64,000 nucleotides of DNA from Chloroflexota bacterium. Its GTDB lineage: Bacteria; Chloroflexota; Anaerolineae; UBA4142; SHND01. Below the pieces are notes generated by a model. The model saw only the letters and a list, made by a program, of their open reading frames with translations, did no database searches and had not been told where the DNA came from. The position numbers were made by a program, and so were the translations under genes. This document shows positions 8,450 through 17,001 of this stretch, piece by piece. Where the stretch lies: assembly GCA_016209205.1 (NCBI GenBank), contig JACQWQ010000031.1, positions 62,001 to 126,000 on the forward strand. Reading direction: 5' to 3'. The first letter of the stretch is position 1. Each line of letters begins with the position of its first letter.

Positions 8450-9178
8450 ATGCAAACACGAACGCCAATTTTGACGAGAGGGGAGATCGTTTATCCCGAA
8501 AGCGATGGCAAGCCCATGGCAGACAACACTAAACAATTTCGTTACATCGTCACGATCAAAGAAGGACTAGAAGCGTTGTTTGCGCACGAACCGGTAGTGT
8601 TTGTCGCGGGAGATTTTTTGTGGTATCCCGTAGAAGGACATCCCGAAATCCGCGTCGCACCCGATGCGATGGTCGTCTTTGGTCGCCCCAAGGGGGACCG
8701 CGGCTCGTATTTACAGTGGCTTGAAGAAGGCATCGCGCCGCAAGTGGTGTTTGAAATTCTTTCTCCGGGGAATACAATCACCGAAATGACGCGCAAGTTC
8801 CGTTTTTACGAGCGTTATGGCGTGGAAGAATACTACGTGTATGATCCCGATCGCGGTGAATTGAGCGGCTGGCAGCGACGCGGTGAATTGCTGGAGGAAA
8901 TCGAAACAATGCAAGGGTGGATCAGTCCGCGTCTCCAAGTTCGCTTTGAACTACGCGCGGGCGAGTTGGATTTGTATCGTCCTGACGGCGCGCGTTTTCT
9001 CACCTACACCGAATTGGTGGAACTAAAGGAACACGCGGAGGAACGCGCCGAACGTGCAGAAGAACGCGCCGAACACGCGGAGGAACGCGCCGAACGTGCA
9101 GAAGAACGCGCGAAGCGTTTGGCGGCGCAGCTGCGGGCGTTGGGAATCGAGCCGGAGAACGATTCGGCGAAAGTGTGA
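8450..9178 (+). CDS. Uma2 family (DUF820) putative endonuclease
   Basis: A 242-aa protein with the PD-(D/E)XK fold of the Uma2/DUF820 family: an upstream Glu-rich helix, HPEIRVAPDAMVVFG with the metal-binding Asp, then VFEILSPGNT (the E-x-L/K core) and YERYGVEEYYVYDP. The C-terminus (about 195-235) is a charged heptad-like coiled coil built from repeated EERAERAEERAE units. The ATG at 8450 was chosen because it follows gaggagcaaag and a TATAAT; longer readings have no family similarity. Uma2 genes are greatly expanded in Chloroflexota and cyanobacteria, and their biological role is still unclear. Confidence 0.9.
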   Translation: MQTRTPILTRGEIVYPESDGKPMADNTKQFRYIVTIKEGLEALFAHEPVVFVAGDFLWYPVEGHPEIRVAPDAMVVFGRPKGDRGSYLQWLEEGIAPQVVFEILSPGNTITEMTRKFRFYERYGVEEYYVYDPDRGELSGWQRRGELLEEIETMQGWISPRLQVRFELRAGELDLYRPDGARFLTYTELVELKEHAEERAERAEERAEHAEERAERAEERAKRLAAQLRALGIEPENDSAKV

Positions 9179-9289
9179 ACGCGACAGCAGAGGGATTTTG
9201 AAAACGAGAATGTTTGAACGGGATGGCTTTTGCCATCTCGTTTTTTCGTGCGCGCAGGTTCCGGCAAGCAAGGAATTTCCAGAGTCGAG

Positions 9290-9295
9290 TATAAT
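9290..9295 (+). promoter_or_regulatory. -10 box (TATAAT) for the aminotransferase gene
   Basis: A perfect TATAAT in gagtataatagac lies 31 bp before the ATG at 9327 and just after the Uma2 stop. No clear -35 box. Confidence 0.5.
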
Positions 9296-9326
9296 AGACG
9301 CTCAAATTCCGAAACAAGTCTACGTG

Positions 9327-10478
9327 ATGCACAAATCTTTTCCTACCATCCAACTCTCGATCAAACCCGGCGTGATAGACCTCGCGTGGGGTCAGCCCGA
9401 TCCGAAACTTTTGCCTGTTGCGGACATGCAGCGCGCGAGCGAACTGGCTTTGAAAGAATATGGCGCGGATGCTCTCGCCTACGGCGCGGACGCGGGCGCG
9501 GGCCCGTTGCTCGATTATTTGGCGAAACGCATCGAACGCAATGAACGGCGCACTTTGACGCACGAACAAATTATGCTCACGGGCGGCAATTCCGACGCGC
9601 TCGATCAGATTTGCACCCATTTCACCGCGCCCGGCGATACCGTTTTGGTCGAAGCGCCGACGTATCATCTTGCCGTACGCATTTTGCGCGATCACCATCT
9701 CGACGTGATTGCCGTGCCAACTGATCAGGATGGGTTACGCGTCAAGGCATTCCAACAAACGCTCGTCGAATTGAAACGCGCGGGCAAGCATCCGAAATTT
9801 CTATACACCATTCCCACGTTTCACAATCCGACCGGCGCGAATTTGAGCGAAGGACGGCGGCGCGGGTTGGCAAAGGTCGCAGAAGCGGAACGGATTCTGC
9901 TCGTCGAAGACGACGTGTATCGTGAATTGGCGTACGATGCGCCCGCGCCGCCATCGTTGTGGAGCATGGCGCCCGAAGGCGGCGTCTTGCGCATGGGGTC
10001 CTTCGCCAAAGCGCTCGCCCCCGGTTTGCGTCTCGGTTGGATGACTGGCAAAGGCGAGCATATTCAGCGCATGGCGACGGGCGGCTTGCGCGACAGCGGC
10101 GGTGGGGTCAATCATTTCACTGCGATGACGATTGCGGCATTTTGTGAAGCGGGCATGTATGACGCCCAAATCGAAAAACTGCGCAAGGCGTACCGCGAAC
10201 GGCGCGATGCCTTGTGCGACGCGTTACCGCGGGATTTGCCGCAAGCGCGATTTGAAAAACCGGGCGGCGGATTTTTTGTGTGGGGCAACTTGCCGGAAAG
10301 CGTTGATACGCAAGGCCTGCGCGCACGCGCCCAAGAGCACAACGTGGATTTTATTCACGGCGCGCGTTTTTTCATTGACGGTCGCCGCAGCAGCACGTTC
10401 CGCGTCGCGTTCAGTTTATATCCGCCGGAGGAATTGCAGGAAGCCATAAGACGTTTGCGCCGAGCAATGGCTGTATAA
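9327..10478 (+). CDS. PLP-dependent aminotransferase (class I/II, 2-aminoadipate type)
   Basis: A 383-aa fold-type I aminotransferase. The PLP-binding Lys228 is in GSFAKALAPGLRLGW. Other landmarks are GGNSDALDQ, TFHNPTGANLS (Asn that contacts the PLP ring) and VEDDVYRELAYD, which holds the Asp that pairs with the pyridine N. The sequence style is that of the LysN/MocR-type aminotransferases that act on 2-aminoadipate, aromatic or branched amino acids; the substrate is not certain. No N-terminal GntR DNA-binding domain is present, so it is an enzyme and not a MocR regulator. The ATG at 9327 was chosen as the first codon after the promoter; upstream codons overlap the Uma2 gene. Confidence 0.9.
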   Translation: MHKSFPTIQLSIKPGVIDLAWGQPDPKLLPVADMQRASELALKEYGADALAYGADAGAGPLLDYLAKRIERNERRTLTHEQIMLTGGNSDALDQICTHFTAPGDTVLVEAPTYHLAVRILRDHHLDVIAVPTDQDGLRVKAFQQTLVELKRAGKHPKFLYTIPTFHNPTGANLSEGRRRGLAKVAEAERILLVEDDVYRELAYDAPAPPSLWSMAPEGGVLRMGSFAKALAPGLRLGWMTGKGEHIQRMATGGLRDSGGGVNHFTAMTIAAFCEAGMYDAQIEKLRKAYRERRDALCDALPRDLPQARFEKPGGGFFVWGNLPESVDTQGLRARAQEHNVDFIHGARFFIDGRRSSTFRVAFSLYPPEELQEAIRRLRRAMAV

Positions 10479-11001
10479 GACCCACATTCTGCAATTCAAT
10501 TTTGGTATAATCTAAATTATGAAAGAGCCGCGTTGATTGAAATGGCAGTACGACAGGCTCAACGCGCAATACCAAAACACTCCGCCGTTATCAGATGGTT
10601 TTAGCGCGAGCGGTGAGCATTACATTCTCTTTCACTTGCTAAATGAATTCGGCTTTCATCCAAATTCAAGAGAATCCCCCATGCGCCGCAGCGCACCACC
10701 AAGGGATGAAAATCTCCCCTCGCCTATTAGGAGAGGGGTCGGGGGTGAGGTTATTTTCGAAGGAGCAAGCGATGGATTTGGCGGAGGAACTTTTGGCGGA
10801 GGGATGGCGTGATGAATGAACCTATCCCCGAATGGCTCAGACTGGGCGAACTTGTCGAGTTTGCTTTTTGCGTCGGTCAAGTGGTAGACGTTACGCGACC
10901 TCACCCTCTATCGTGAATATATTTTGAAAATGTTGGACGACCTCGAACAGCCGAGTCGAGAATGGCGAGTGCAGGATGAATTGACCCTTGCGAAAACCTG
11001 A
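10479..11001. pseudogene. Gene remnant region with a dispersed GC-rich repeat
   Basis: No intact gene is found. A TATAAT (10506-10511) is followed 7 nt later by an ATG (10519) that hits a stop after five codons. Beyond it, reading fragments in different frames look protein-like (for example WLRLGELVEFAFCVG near 10830, and LYREYILKMLDDLEQ about 10905-10950), as expected for a frameshifted gene. At 10706-10750 sits a GC-rich inverted motif (ctcccctcgcc / ggagaggggtcgggg) of a type often seen as a dispersed repeat in bacterial genomes. The original function cannot be told. Confidence 0.45.
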
Positions 11002-11030
11002 CGCGCCCGTTTTGTTAGGTTTTTTATTTT
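10993..11030 (+). terminator. Hairpin plus T-run upstream of the CoA-transferase
   Basis: aaaacct (10993-10999) pairs with aggtttt at 11017-11023, and the T-rich tract ttttttatttt follows. It separates the remnant region from the next promoter. Confidence 0.6.
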
Positions 11031-11042
11031 CTAACTTGTCGG

Positions 11043-11048
11043 TATAAT
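11043..11048 (+). promoter_or_regulatory. -10 box for a leaderless CoA-transferase transcript
   Basis: A perfect TATAAT ends 8 nt before the ATG at 11057. The expected transcription start therefore falls at or within a base or two of the start codon, and no Shine-Dalgarno is possible. Confidence 0.6.
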
Positions 11049-11056
11049 CCTCTGTG

Positions 11057-12253
11057 ATGAACAATGTCCTCTCTGATCTGCGCGTGCTCGATTTGACGCA
11101 GGCGATGGCAGGTCCGATATGCGGGATGCTGCTCGGCGATTTTGGCGCGGATGTAATCAAAATCGAACGCCCCGGCAGCGGCGACCAATCGCGCGGGTGG
11201 GGTCCACCGTTCGTCCAATCCGAATCTGCGTACTTTCTCTCCTGCAATCGCAACAAGCGCTCCCTCACGCTGAATCTGGACAAACCCGCCGCGATTGAGA
11301 TTCTGCACGAATTGGTGCGCGGCGCGGACGTATTTTTGGTGAACCAACCTTCGCTCGCGTCGCTGCAAAAACGCAAACACGATTACGAAACGCTGCGCGC
11401 CATCAATCCGCGTTTGATTTATGTTTCCATCACCGGCTATGGGTTCACCGGACCGAAAGCGGGGCTGGCGGGATACGATCTCGTCGCGCAGGGCGAAGCG
11501 GGATTGATGAGTTTTACGGGGCTGCCGGATTGGGAGCCGATGCGCTTTCCTGCGCCGATTGCAGATATTACGACGGGCGTGTATGCCGCGCTTGGCGTGC
11601 TCGTCGCGCTGCGCGCGCGCGACCAAAACGGCGCGGGGCAATTTATTGACATGGCGCTGTTTGATTCCCAATTGACGTGGCTGAATCACATCGGCAGCAA
11701 TTATCTAAACGCGGGGGTCGAGCCGAAAAAAATCGGCAACGCGCACGCGAGCATCGTGCCGTATCAGGTCTTTCGCGCGCAAGACAAATACATTATCATC
11801 GCCGTCGGGAGCGAAGCATTGTGGCAAAAATTTCTGCGCGTGTTGGACGCCCAAGACTCGCTGGGACGCGACGAACGTTTTGCGACCAATCGCGGGCGCA
11901 GTGAACAGCGCGACGAATTGGTCCAGCAGATTCAGAACATTGTGGGAACCAAGCCCGCCGCGTATTGGTTGGAGCAATTGCGCGCTGCCGAAATTCCGTG
12001 CGGACCCATCAATTCCGCCGCCGAAGCGTTGAACGACGTGCAAACGCGCGCACGCGGCATGATTGTCGAAATCGAACATCCGCTCCTCGGCATTGCGAAA
12101 TCGGTCGGCAATCCGATTCATTTTTCTGAAACGCCGGTCGTGTATCAAAAACATCCCCCGCTGCTCGGCGAACATACGGATGAAATTTTGCGCGCGTTGG
12201 GGAAATCAGAAGTGGAAATTGGAAATTGGAAGAAAGATGGAGTGATTGCGTGA
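11057..12253 (+). CDS. CaiB/BaiF family (class III) CoA-transferase
   Basis: A 398-aa family III CoA-transferase, which moves CoA between carboxylic acids through an Asp-bound anhydride. The catalytic Asp170 lies in PIADITTGVYAALG. The N-terminal VLDLTQAMAGPICG and GADVIKIERPG, and the C-terminal GPINSAAEAL region, match the family. The substrate is not readable from sequence; relatives act on carnitine, formyl/oxalyl, mesaconyl or succinyl compounds. The start codon is directly preceded by a -10 box, so the mRNA is probably leaderless. A GTG one codon earlier is also possible. It is transcribed in the same direction as ugd but separated by a repeat spacer. Confidence 0.92.
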   Translation: MNNVLSDLRVLDLTQAMAGPICGMLLGDFGADVIKIERPGSGDQSRGWGPPFVQSESAYFLSCNRNKRSLTLNLDKPAAIEILHELVRGADVFLVNQPSLASLQKRKHDYETLRAINPRLIYVSITGYGFTGPKAGLAGYDLVAQGEAGLMSFTGLPDWEPMRFPAPIADITTGVYAALGVLVALRARDQNGAGQFIDMALFDSQLTWLNHIGSNYLNAGVEPKKIGNAHASIVPYQVFRAQDKYIIIAVGSEALWQKFLRVLDAQDSLGRDERFATNRGRSEQRDELVQQIQNIVGTKPAAYWLEQLRAAEIPCGPINSAAEALNDVQTRARGMIVEIEHPLLGIAKSVGNPIHFSETPVVYQKHPPLLGEHTDEILRALGKSEVEIGNWKKDGVIA

Positions 12254-12357
12254 TGGAGTGATGGAGTGATAGAGTGATAGAGTGATAGAGTGATAGATCA
12301 AGCTCTCTCGCGCTCCCTCTCTCCCTCTCTCAATCTCTCCTTCTCTCCATCTCCTTC
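12254..12357. repeat. Short-repeat spacer (gtgatagagtgatag / ctctctccctctctc)
   Basis: Tandem variants of gtgatagag are followed by a pyrimidine-rich ctctctccctctc stretch. A good ribosome-binding site (aaggag, 12358) for the next gene comes right after it. Confidence 0.7.
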
Positions 12358-12369
12358 AAGGAGTTAAGA

Positions 12370-13734
12370 GTGCGACGAATTACGGTTCTCGGCGTCGGTT
12401 ATGTCGGTCTGGTAACTGCCGCCTGTTTTGCGGATTTGGGAAATCAGGTCATTTGCCTCGACGTCATCGAAGAAAAAATTGCAAAACTGAAACGCGGCGA
12501 ATTGCCGATCTATGAGCCCGGGCTTGAAGAAATGGTGCAGCGCAACGCGGCGGCGGGGCGGTTGGTTTTTACCACCGATTACGCGCAAGCCATTCCAAAG
12601 GCAGAGTTTATTTTTGTCGCGGTCGGCACCCCGTCGGGCGTGGACGGCGAAGCGGATTTGAAATACATTCGCACCGCCGTCGAAAGCATCGCGCGGCATC
12701 TGGACGGCTACACCGTCATCGTGAATCGCAGCACCGTTCCGGTCGGGACGGGCGACTCGACTGCGCAAACGTTGATCGAACGCGGCAAAAAACAAGGCGT
12801 TGATTTTCAAGTCGTCTCGAACCCCGAATTTACGCGCGAAGGTTCGGCGGTCTATGATTTCTTGAATCCTGACCGCGTCGTGTTGGGTTCGGTGGATGCA
12901 GAAGCCGCCGAAGCGGTTGCCGAGCTGTATCGCGTGTTTACCAAAAACATCATGATTACGGATTTGCGTACCGCCGAAATGATCAAATATGCGTCGAACG
13001 CGTTTCTCGCGATGAAAATTTCGTTCGTCAACGAAATCGCGTCTATTTGCGAAAAACTCGGCGCGGATGTGAAATTGGTCGCGCAAGGCATGGGCGCGGA
13101 CCAGCGCATCGGCGCGGCATTCCTCAACGCGGGCTTGGGATTTGGGGGCAGCTGCTTTCCCAAAGATGTCAAGGCGCTGACGTATATGGCAGAAGTCAAC
13201 GGCTTGCACCCGCAATTGCTGCGCGCCGTAATGGATATTAATCGCGACCAACGCCGGCGCGTCATCGTGCAATTGCGCGAATTGCTCGGCAATTTGCGCG
13301 GCAAGACGATTGGTCTGTTGGGCCTTTCGTTCAAACCCAACACGGACGATATTCGCGAAGCGGCGGCGATTGATCTCGCGCACATGCTCGCGAACGAGGG
13401 CGCGAATTTGCGCGCGTACGACCCCGTGGCAATGGAAAACGCGCAGCGCGTTCTCGACGGCGTGAAATTCTGCGGCGACGCATACCAAGTCGCGGCGGGC
13501 GCGGACGCGATGATCCTGATTACCGAGTGGAACGAATTCAAACAATTGGACATGCCGCGCGTGTACGATGCGATGGCGCACAAAGTTTTTCTCGACGGGC
13601 GCAACGTGTACGACCCCGCCGAAATGCGCGCCCACGGCTTTGAATATCGCGGCATCGGGCGACCGCTCAGTGGAACGACGACGGACAGCGGGCGGCAGAC
13701 GACAGAAGAAATGGCGACGGCGAGTGTAAAGTAG
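12370..13734 (+). CDS. ugd: UDP-glucose 6-dehydrogenase (nucleotide sugar dehydrogenase)
   Basis: Oxidises UDP-glucose twice with NAD to UDP-glucuronate, a precursor for cell-surface polysaccharide. The 454-aa protein shows the N-terminal Rossmann motif [17 protein letters not shown], the middle domain with [11 protein letters not shown] and [14 protein letters not shown], and the catalytic Cys262 in [13 protein letters not shown]. The C-terminal UDP-binding domain has [14 protein letters not shown]. The start is GTG at 12370, 6 bp after aaggag. The C-terminal tail after about 435 is not conserved. An acpS gene follows after another repeat spacer. Confidence 0.96.
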   Translation: MRRITVLGVGYVGLVTAACFADLGNQVICLDVIEEKIAKLKRGELPIYEPGLEEMVQRNAAAGRLVFTTDYAQAIPKAEFIFVAVGTPSGVDGEADLKYIRTAVESIARHLDGYTVIVNRSTVPVGTGDSTAQTLIERGKKQGVDFQVVSNPEFTREGSAVYDFLNPDRVVLGSVDAEAAEAVAELYRVFTKNIMITDLRTAEMIKYASNAFLAMKISFVNEIASICEKLGADVKLVAQGMGADQRIGAAFLNAGLGFGGSCFPKDVKALTYMAEVNGLHPQLLRAVMDINRDQRRRVIVQLRELLGNLRGKTIGLLGLSFKPNTDDIREAAAIDLAHMLANEGANLRAYDPVAMENAQRVLDGVKFCGDAYQVAAGADAMILITEWNEFKQLDMPRVYDAMAHKVFLDGRNVYDPAEMRAHGFEYRGIGRPLSGTTTDSGRQTTEEMATASVK

Positions 13735-13806
13735 CCAATGGCAGATAGCAGATAGCAGATGGCACAAGTTTGACCATCGGCTATCTGCTATCGGCAATCT
13801 GCAGAA
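13735..13806. repeat. Short-repeat spacer that can fold (cagatagcagatag / ctatctgctatc)
   Basis: gcagatagcagatagcagat on the left is mirrored by ggctatctgctatc on the right, giving an imperfect long hairpin directly before acpS. Confidence 0.65.
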
Positions 13807-14175
13807 ATGCTGCGTACGGGCGTTGATCTCATCGAAGTGGAACGTGTCGCGGCGGCTGTGGCGCGGTACGGCGAACGCTTTACGCGGCGTGTATTTACGG
13901 AGGGCGAAATCGAGTACTGCGCGGGGCGCGTGACTTCGCTTGCCGCGCGGTTTGCCGCCAAAGAAGCTGCGAGCAAAATGCTTGGCGTCGGCATTCAACA
14001 TCGCGACGGCGTGGACTGGCGCGAGATCGAAATCGTTTCGGCGCAGAATGGCGACCCGAGTTTACGGCTATACGGCAAAGCGGCGCAGCGCGCGGTCGAA
14101 TTGGGCGTGTCAAACATTGCACTTTCTTTTTCGCACACGCGCGAACATGCGATTGCGCTTGTCGTCGGCAATTAA
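13807..14175 (+). CDS. acpS: Holo-[acyl-carrier-protein] synthase
   Basis: Transfers the 4'-phosphopantetheine arm of CoA to the serine of acyl carrier protein. The 122-aa length is normal for AcpS. Metal-binding Asp7 lies in GVDLIEVERV, and the second acidic ligand Glu53 is in RFAAKEAASKMLG. The substrate region FSHTREHAIALVV is near the end. It is followed by a strong terminator (14187-14216), so it ends its transcription unit. Confidence 0.95.
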   Translation: MLRTGVDLIEVERVAAAVARYGERFTRRVFTEGEIEYCAGRVTSLAARFAAKEAASKMLGVGIQHRDGVDWREIEIVSAQNGDPSLRLYGKAAQRAVELGVSNIALSFSHTREHAIALVVGN

Positions 14176-14186
14176 CGGTGTGAAAT

Positions 14187-14216
14187 AAAAATTGCGCCCA
14201 TTGCGGCGCAATTTTT
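14187..14216 (+). terminator. Rho-independent terminator after acpS
   Basis: aaaaattgcgcc pairs with ggcgcaattttt around a 6-nt loop (cattgc), ending in a T run. Confidence 0.85.
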
Positions 14217-14244
14217 ATCGTGTTGGAATTTCAACGAGGACCCC

Positions 14245-15087
14245 ATGCGTAATCACAACAAAACACGCTTACGCCTGCTTTGGGGAATGCTGGTGTTGCT
14301 CGGCGCTTGTGCGCCGTTGCCCACAACGCCTGCGCCGCCGACGCCAACCAAGCCGGTGGCTACGGCGACGCTGCCTGCACACACCGCGACACCGGATGCG
14401 CAAGGCGCGCTCAAACGCATTGATCCGGAGATTTACACCTATTGGATTTCGGGACCGGAAATTTTGGAATTGGCGTCGGAGATACACGCGACAGAATTGG
14501 CAACGGGCGCGCGCACGCTTTTGTTTCAAGCGCCCGAAATGTCCAGATTCATGCGCATTCGGAATGTGTTATCCGCCGGCTGGTCGCCCGATGGCGCGCG
14601 CGTTTTGCTTTCGTTTACCAACCAGTCGGATAGCAAGGAATCGCTGCGTTTGATTTCCGGCGACGGCGAACAAACCTTGGCGTTGCCCTCGAACGAAATG
14701 GCAGAGTTCGTGTACGCGCTGTGGTCGCCCGATGGCGCGCAAATCGCAGTGCGCCCGCCGCGCGCACCGACATGCCTGACCCTTTTTGACGCGACGAATG
14801 GCGCGCGGCGCGAATTGAGCGCGTGCGAAACGTTGGACTTTCCGCGTTTTTGGTCCACGGATGGCAAATGGATTGCGGTCATGCACTATGCCGCGCCGCC
14901 GCACTCGGACGCGAATTGGTTCGCCGTATCCACGCAAGATTCCAGGCGTATTCCATTGGCTCAACTACCGGACGTGAAATGGTACGACCAGCGTTATTAT
15001 CCGTGGCGCGTTGTCACGCGCCCAACCTGCAGTGCGCCTGTGGATTCGCGTTCGGCGAAACAATTTTCGTTTTGGCGCTGTGAGTAG
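14245..15087 (+). CDS. Lipoprotein with TolB/WD40-like repeats
   Basis: A 280-aa exported lipoprotein. The N-terminus has a basic start, a hydrophobic core and the lipobox LLGACAP, so Cys22 should be lipidated. A Pro/Thr-rich linker (about 24-50) leads to a region with two clear SPDGA motifs (WSPDGARVLLS and LWSPDGAQIAV), typical of TolB/PD40 beta-propeller blades. The protein is short for a full propeller. aacgagga 7 bp before the ATG is the ribosome-binding site. It probably binds or senses something at the cell surface; the target is unknown. Confidence 0.8.
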   Translation: MRNHNKTRLRLLWGMLVLLGACAPLPTTPAPPTPTKPVATATLPAHTATPDAQGALKRIDPEIYTYWISGPEILELASEIHATELATGARTLLFQAPEMSRFMRIRNVLSAGWSPDGARVLLSFTNQSDSKESLRLISGDGEQTLALPSNEMAEFVYALWSPDGAQIAVRPPRAPTCLTLFDATNGARRELSACETLDFPRFWSTDGKWIAVMHYAAPPHSDANWFAVSTQDSRRIPLAQLPDVKWYDQRYYPWRVVTRPTCSAPVDSRSAKQFSFWRCE

Positions 15088-15295
15088 TGCTTTAACTTGA
15101 AGCTGCCGCGCGCGCGATGCCCGCTTTTGCAATGAAAAGGCGTCGCGCGCAGAAATTGTAATCGAGATGACATGTCACCCCTAGATATGCAAGCCACCTC
15201 TCTGGCGTACCGCCTATCTGGTATGTCACAATCAATTCTCGAATTTTTTCGCCCCGTCGAAAATGTCTGGACAAATGCCACAAGAGGGGAGTAAA

Positions 15296-15358
15296 ATGCA
15301 CAGCGATAAAAAGTTGAGACCCCATCCACGCGCGGGCACGGCTCTTACCGAGTCCTAA
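15296..15358 (+). CDS. Possible 20-aa peptide with a strong ribosome-binding site
   Basis: An ATG preceded by gaggggagtaaa starts a 20-codon frame (MHSDKK...), which ends at the TAA at 15356. The good spacing suggests translation, but the peptide has no recognisable feature and may be a leader for the structured stretch that follows. Confidence 0.25.
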   Translation: MHSDKKLRPHPRAGTALTES

Positions 15359-15504
15359 TCCGCCGAGCTAACCACCGGCTGTGGCACGCTAGTTTGTTGG
15401 GGCTTGAGCTTACCGGAACCATGGCGGTGTTCGAACTGGAATTCGGTGCGTAAACGCGCGTGGCTCTTTCGAGACGCAGAGGCGGGTCAGCGACCCGCCT
15501 CTGC
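15326..15504 (+). ncRNA. Candidate structured RNA ending in a hairpin terminator
   Basis: Between the lipoprotein and YwiC genes, 435 bp hold no convincing gene. ccacgcgcg (15326-15334) pairs exactly with cgcgcgtgg (15455-15463), enclosing a GC-rich segment with smaller hairpins (for example ccaccggctgtgg). A 13-bp stem with a 3-nt loop (15476-15504) then ends the segment. No known riboswitch, tRNA, tmRNA, SRP or RNase P signature was recognised. The remaining part, 15088-15290, shows nothing clear. Confidence 0.3.
15476..15504. terminator. 13-bp hairpin (gcagaggcgggtc / gacccgcctctgc)
   Basis: Perfect arms around a 3-nt loop, followed by catttcattt. It could end a plus-strand transcript from the region above, and it also lies just beyond the 3' end of the minus-strand YwiC gene. 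Confidence 0.55.
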
Positions 15505-15522
15505 CATTTCATTTCAGACGTC

Positions 15523-16362
15523 TTAGAAACCTGTCAGGTCACGACTATTTGAAAACACAATGCCGAGTACGAGATAAAACACCGACGTTGCCAGCGATTG
15601 TTCTGCCCCAATGTGCAAGGGTTTCGCGCCAACGCACGGATGTGTGATGCCGTACAAGTAATGCAACAGCGCGAGCGTAAACGGCAGCGGCGTGAATGGC
15701 GGTACGAATTGCAATAACGCGAGCGCGACGGTCAACCCAACACTCGTGCCCGCATACAACAGTGTGCGTCGCCCATCGCGCAGCAGTTCCCTCATTTCCT
15801 TCCGTTCCTTGTCTTTCCTCTGCGTCAACCGCAAATACACATATACGATGGACGACGCGGCATACAACCATGCCAAGCCCCACAACCACCAGCCCGTGGG
15901 CGTCATTGCACCGATGCTGCCCCAATAGGCAGCAGGCGCGGACAAGGCGAGCGTACCCGCGCCGATCAACTCGATACCGATTTGTCTTTCCTCGCGCTGC
16001 GTGACCAACCACAACTGCCACGCCACTACCAGTCCCGCCGGAATCCCCAACCATAATAAAAACGCATAGCCGCGCAGAATCAAAACGAGCAGCAATAACG
16101 CGGCAATCATCCCGACCGCGCCCAATGCCCACCGCGCGGGGCGCGCATCACTCTTGGCGCGCCGACCCGACAATGCCTTGACAAAGATCGTCAGCGGCTG
16201 CCGCGCGATATAACTCGCCAGCGCGAACAAAAACAGAACGATCAAATCCGCATTCGGCTGCGCGGCGGCCAGCGCGCCGAACAAAAACGGACCGAGCAGC
16301 AAAAACCATCCACCGTGTTCGGGCGGCAAGACATAGATTTTGAAAAATTTACCGGGAGACAT
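15523..16362 (-). CDS. YwiC-like membrane protein
   Basis: A 279-aa integral membrane protein with about eight hydrophobic segments. The PPEHGGWFLLLGPFL motif near the N-terminus is the signature of the YwiC-like family, whose function is unknown. A longer version from a TTG at 16449 would add 29 polar residues that do not look like the family; the ATG at 16362 places the HG motif about 15 residues in, as expected. It stands alone on the minus strand. Its 3' end carries a copy of the dispersed gaaacctgtcaggtc motif (15526-15540) seen again near 61630. Confidence 0.8.
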   Translation of the reverse strand: MSPGKFFKIYVLPPEHGGWFLLLGPFLFGALAAAQPNADLIVLFLFALASYIARQPLTIFVKALSGRRAKSDARPARWALGAVGMIAALLLLVLILRGYAFLLWLGIPAGLVVAWQLWLVTQREERQIGIELIGAGTLALSAPAAYWGSIGAMTPTGWWLWGLAWLYAASSIVYVYLRLTQRKDKERKEMRELLRDGRRTLLYAGTSVGLTVALALLQFVPPFTPLPFTLALLHYLYGITHPCVGAKPLHIGAEQSLATSVFYLVLGIVFSNSRDLTGF

Positions 16363-16536
16363 GGTGTGATTCGCTTTGGCTTTCACACCGTTGGATTGCG
16401 CCGACGCGTTCGCGTCTGACGCGCGTAGGGGAGCAACTGGCACAGACAAGCGTACCCTTTCTGTAAAAAATTGCGGGCTGTCATCACCCGTAATTCTTAT
16501 TCTACGCGTGTATGTTTTATTCGCGTTACGCAGAGG

Positions 16537-16956
16537 TCAGAATTGGGTTTCTGCGTCCTGAGCCAAGCGTTCCCATTCGGGGACGAGAGTGTTTTGCGCG
16601 TGGTGCTGTTTTTGATTTTCGATATATGCCTTGACGCGCGGCGTTTCTTGGTCCGAAACGGAAAAGACGGCATAACTGTCTTGCCAATCGAACGCGCTGC
16701 CGAATTCAACGGTTACAAAACGGGAGGACGCGCCCTTGACTTGCTTTACAAAATCAGAAAGCGCAATCGTCGGCGGGACGGCTGCCAGCATGTGAACGTG
16801 GTCGGGCATCCCATTCACAAATGCGAGACGCGCGCCCAAATTTTTCGCCTCTTGGCGCAATACTCCATGCACGCGCAATTCAATCTCCGGCACGAGTAAT
16901 GGGTCGCGCCGCTTGGTCGTCCAGACAAAATGATAAAACAAGCGCCAATATGCCAT
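16537..16956 (-). CDS. REP-associated tyrosine transposase (IS200-like, Y1 HUH type)
   Basis: A 139-aa single-strand DNA transposase. It begins WRLFYHFVWTTKRR and contains the metal-binding HUH motif in GMPDHVHML. The catalytic Tyr lies in WQDSYAVFSVS, as in IS200/IS605 TnpA. Size and N-terminus are those of RAYT proteins, which act on short palindromic repeats and are usually single-copy and domesticated. aggag stands 9 bp before the ATG. A five-copy hairpin repeat array starts 46 bp upstream of the start codon, which supports a RAYT/REP relationship. The gene appears intact and no IS ends were recognised. Confidence 0.9.
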   Translation of the reverse strand: MAYWRLFYHFVWTTKRRDPLLVPEIELRVHGVLRQEAKNLGARLAFVNGMPDHVHMLAAVPPTIALSDFVKQVKGASSRFVTVEFGSAFDWQDSYAVFSVSDQETPRVKAYIENQKQHHAQNTLVPEWERLAQDAETQF

Positions 16957-17001
16957 AGCATTAAACTCCTCTTGGTCGGGATTCTGCCGATTGCCCGCGT
17001 G

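Noticed and set aside
12364-14001. Long minus-strand frame opposite ugd and acpS
   Set aside because: Both plus-strand genes have full catalytic motifs. The minus frame crosses two genes and a repeat spacer with no domain.
15420-15460. gttcgaa T-loop-like sequence suggesting a tRNA
   Set aside because: Neither strand gives matching T-stem, anticodon and acceptor helices.
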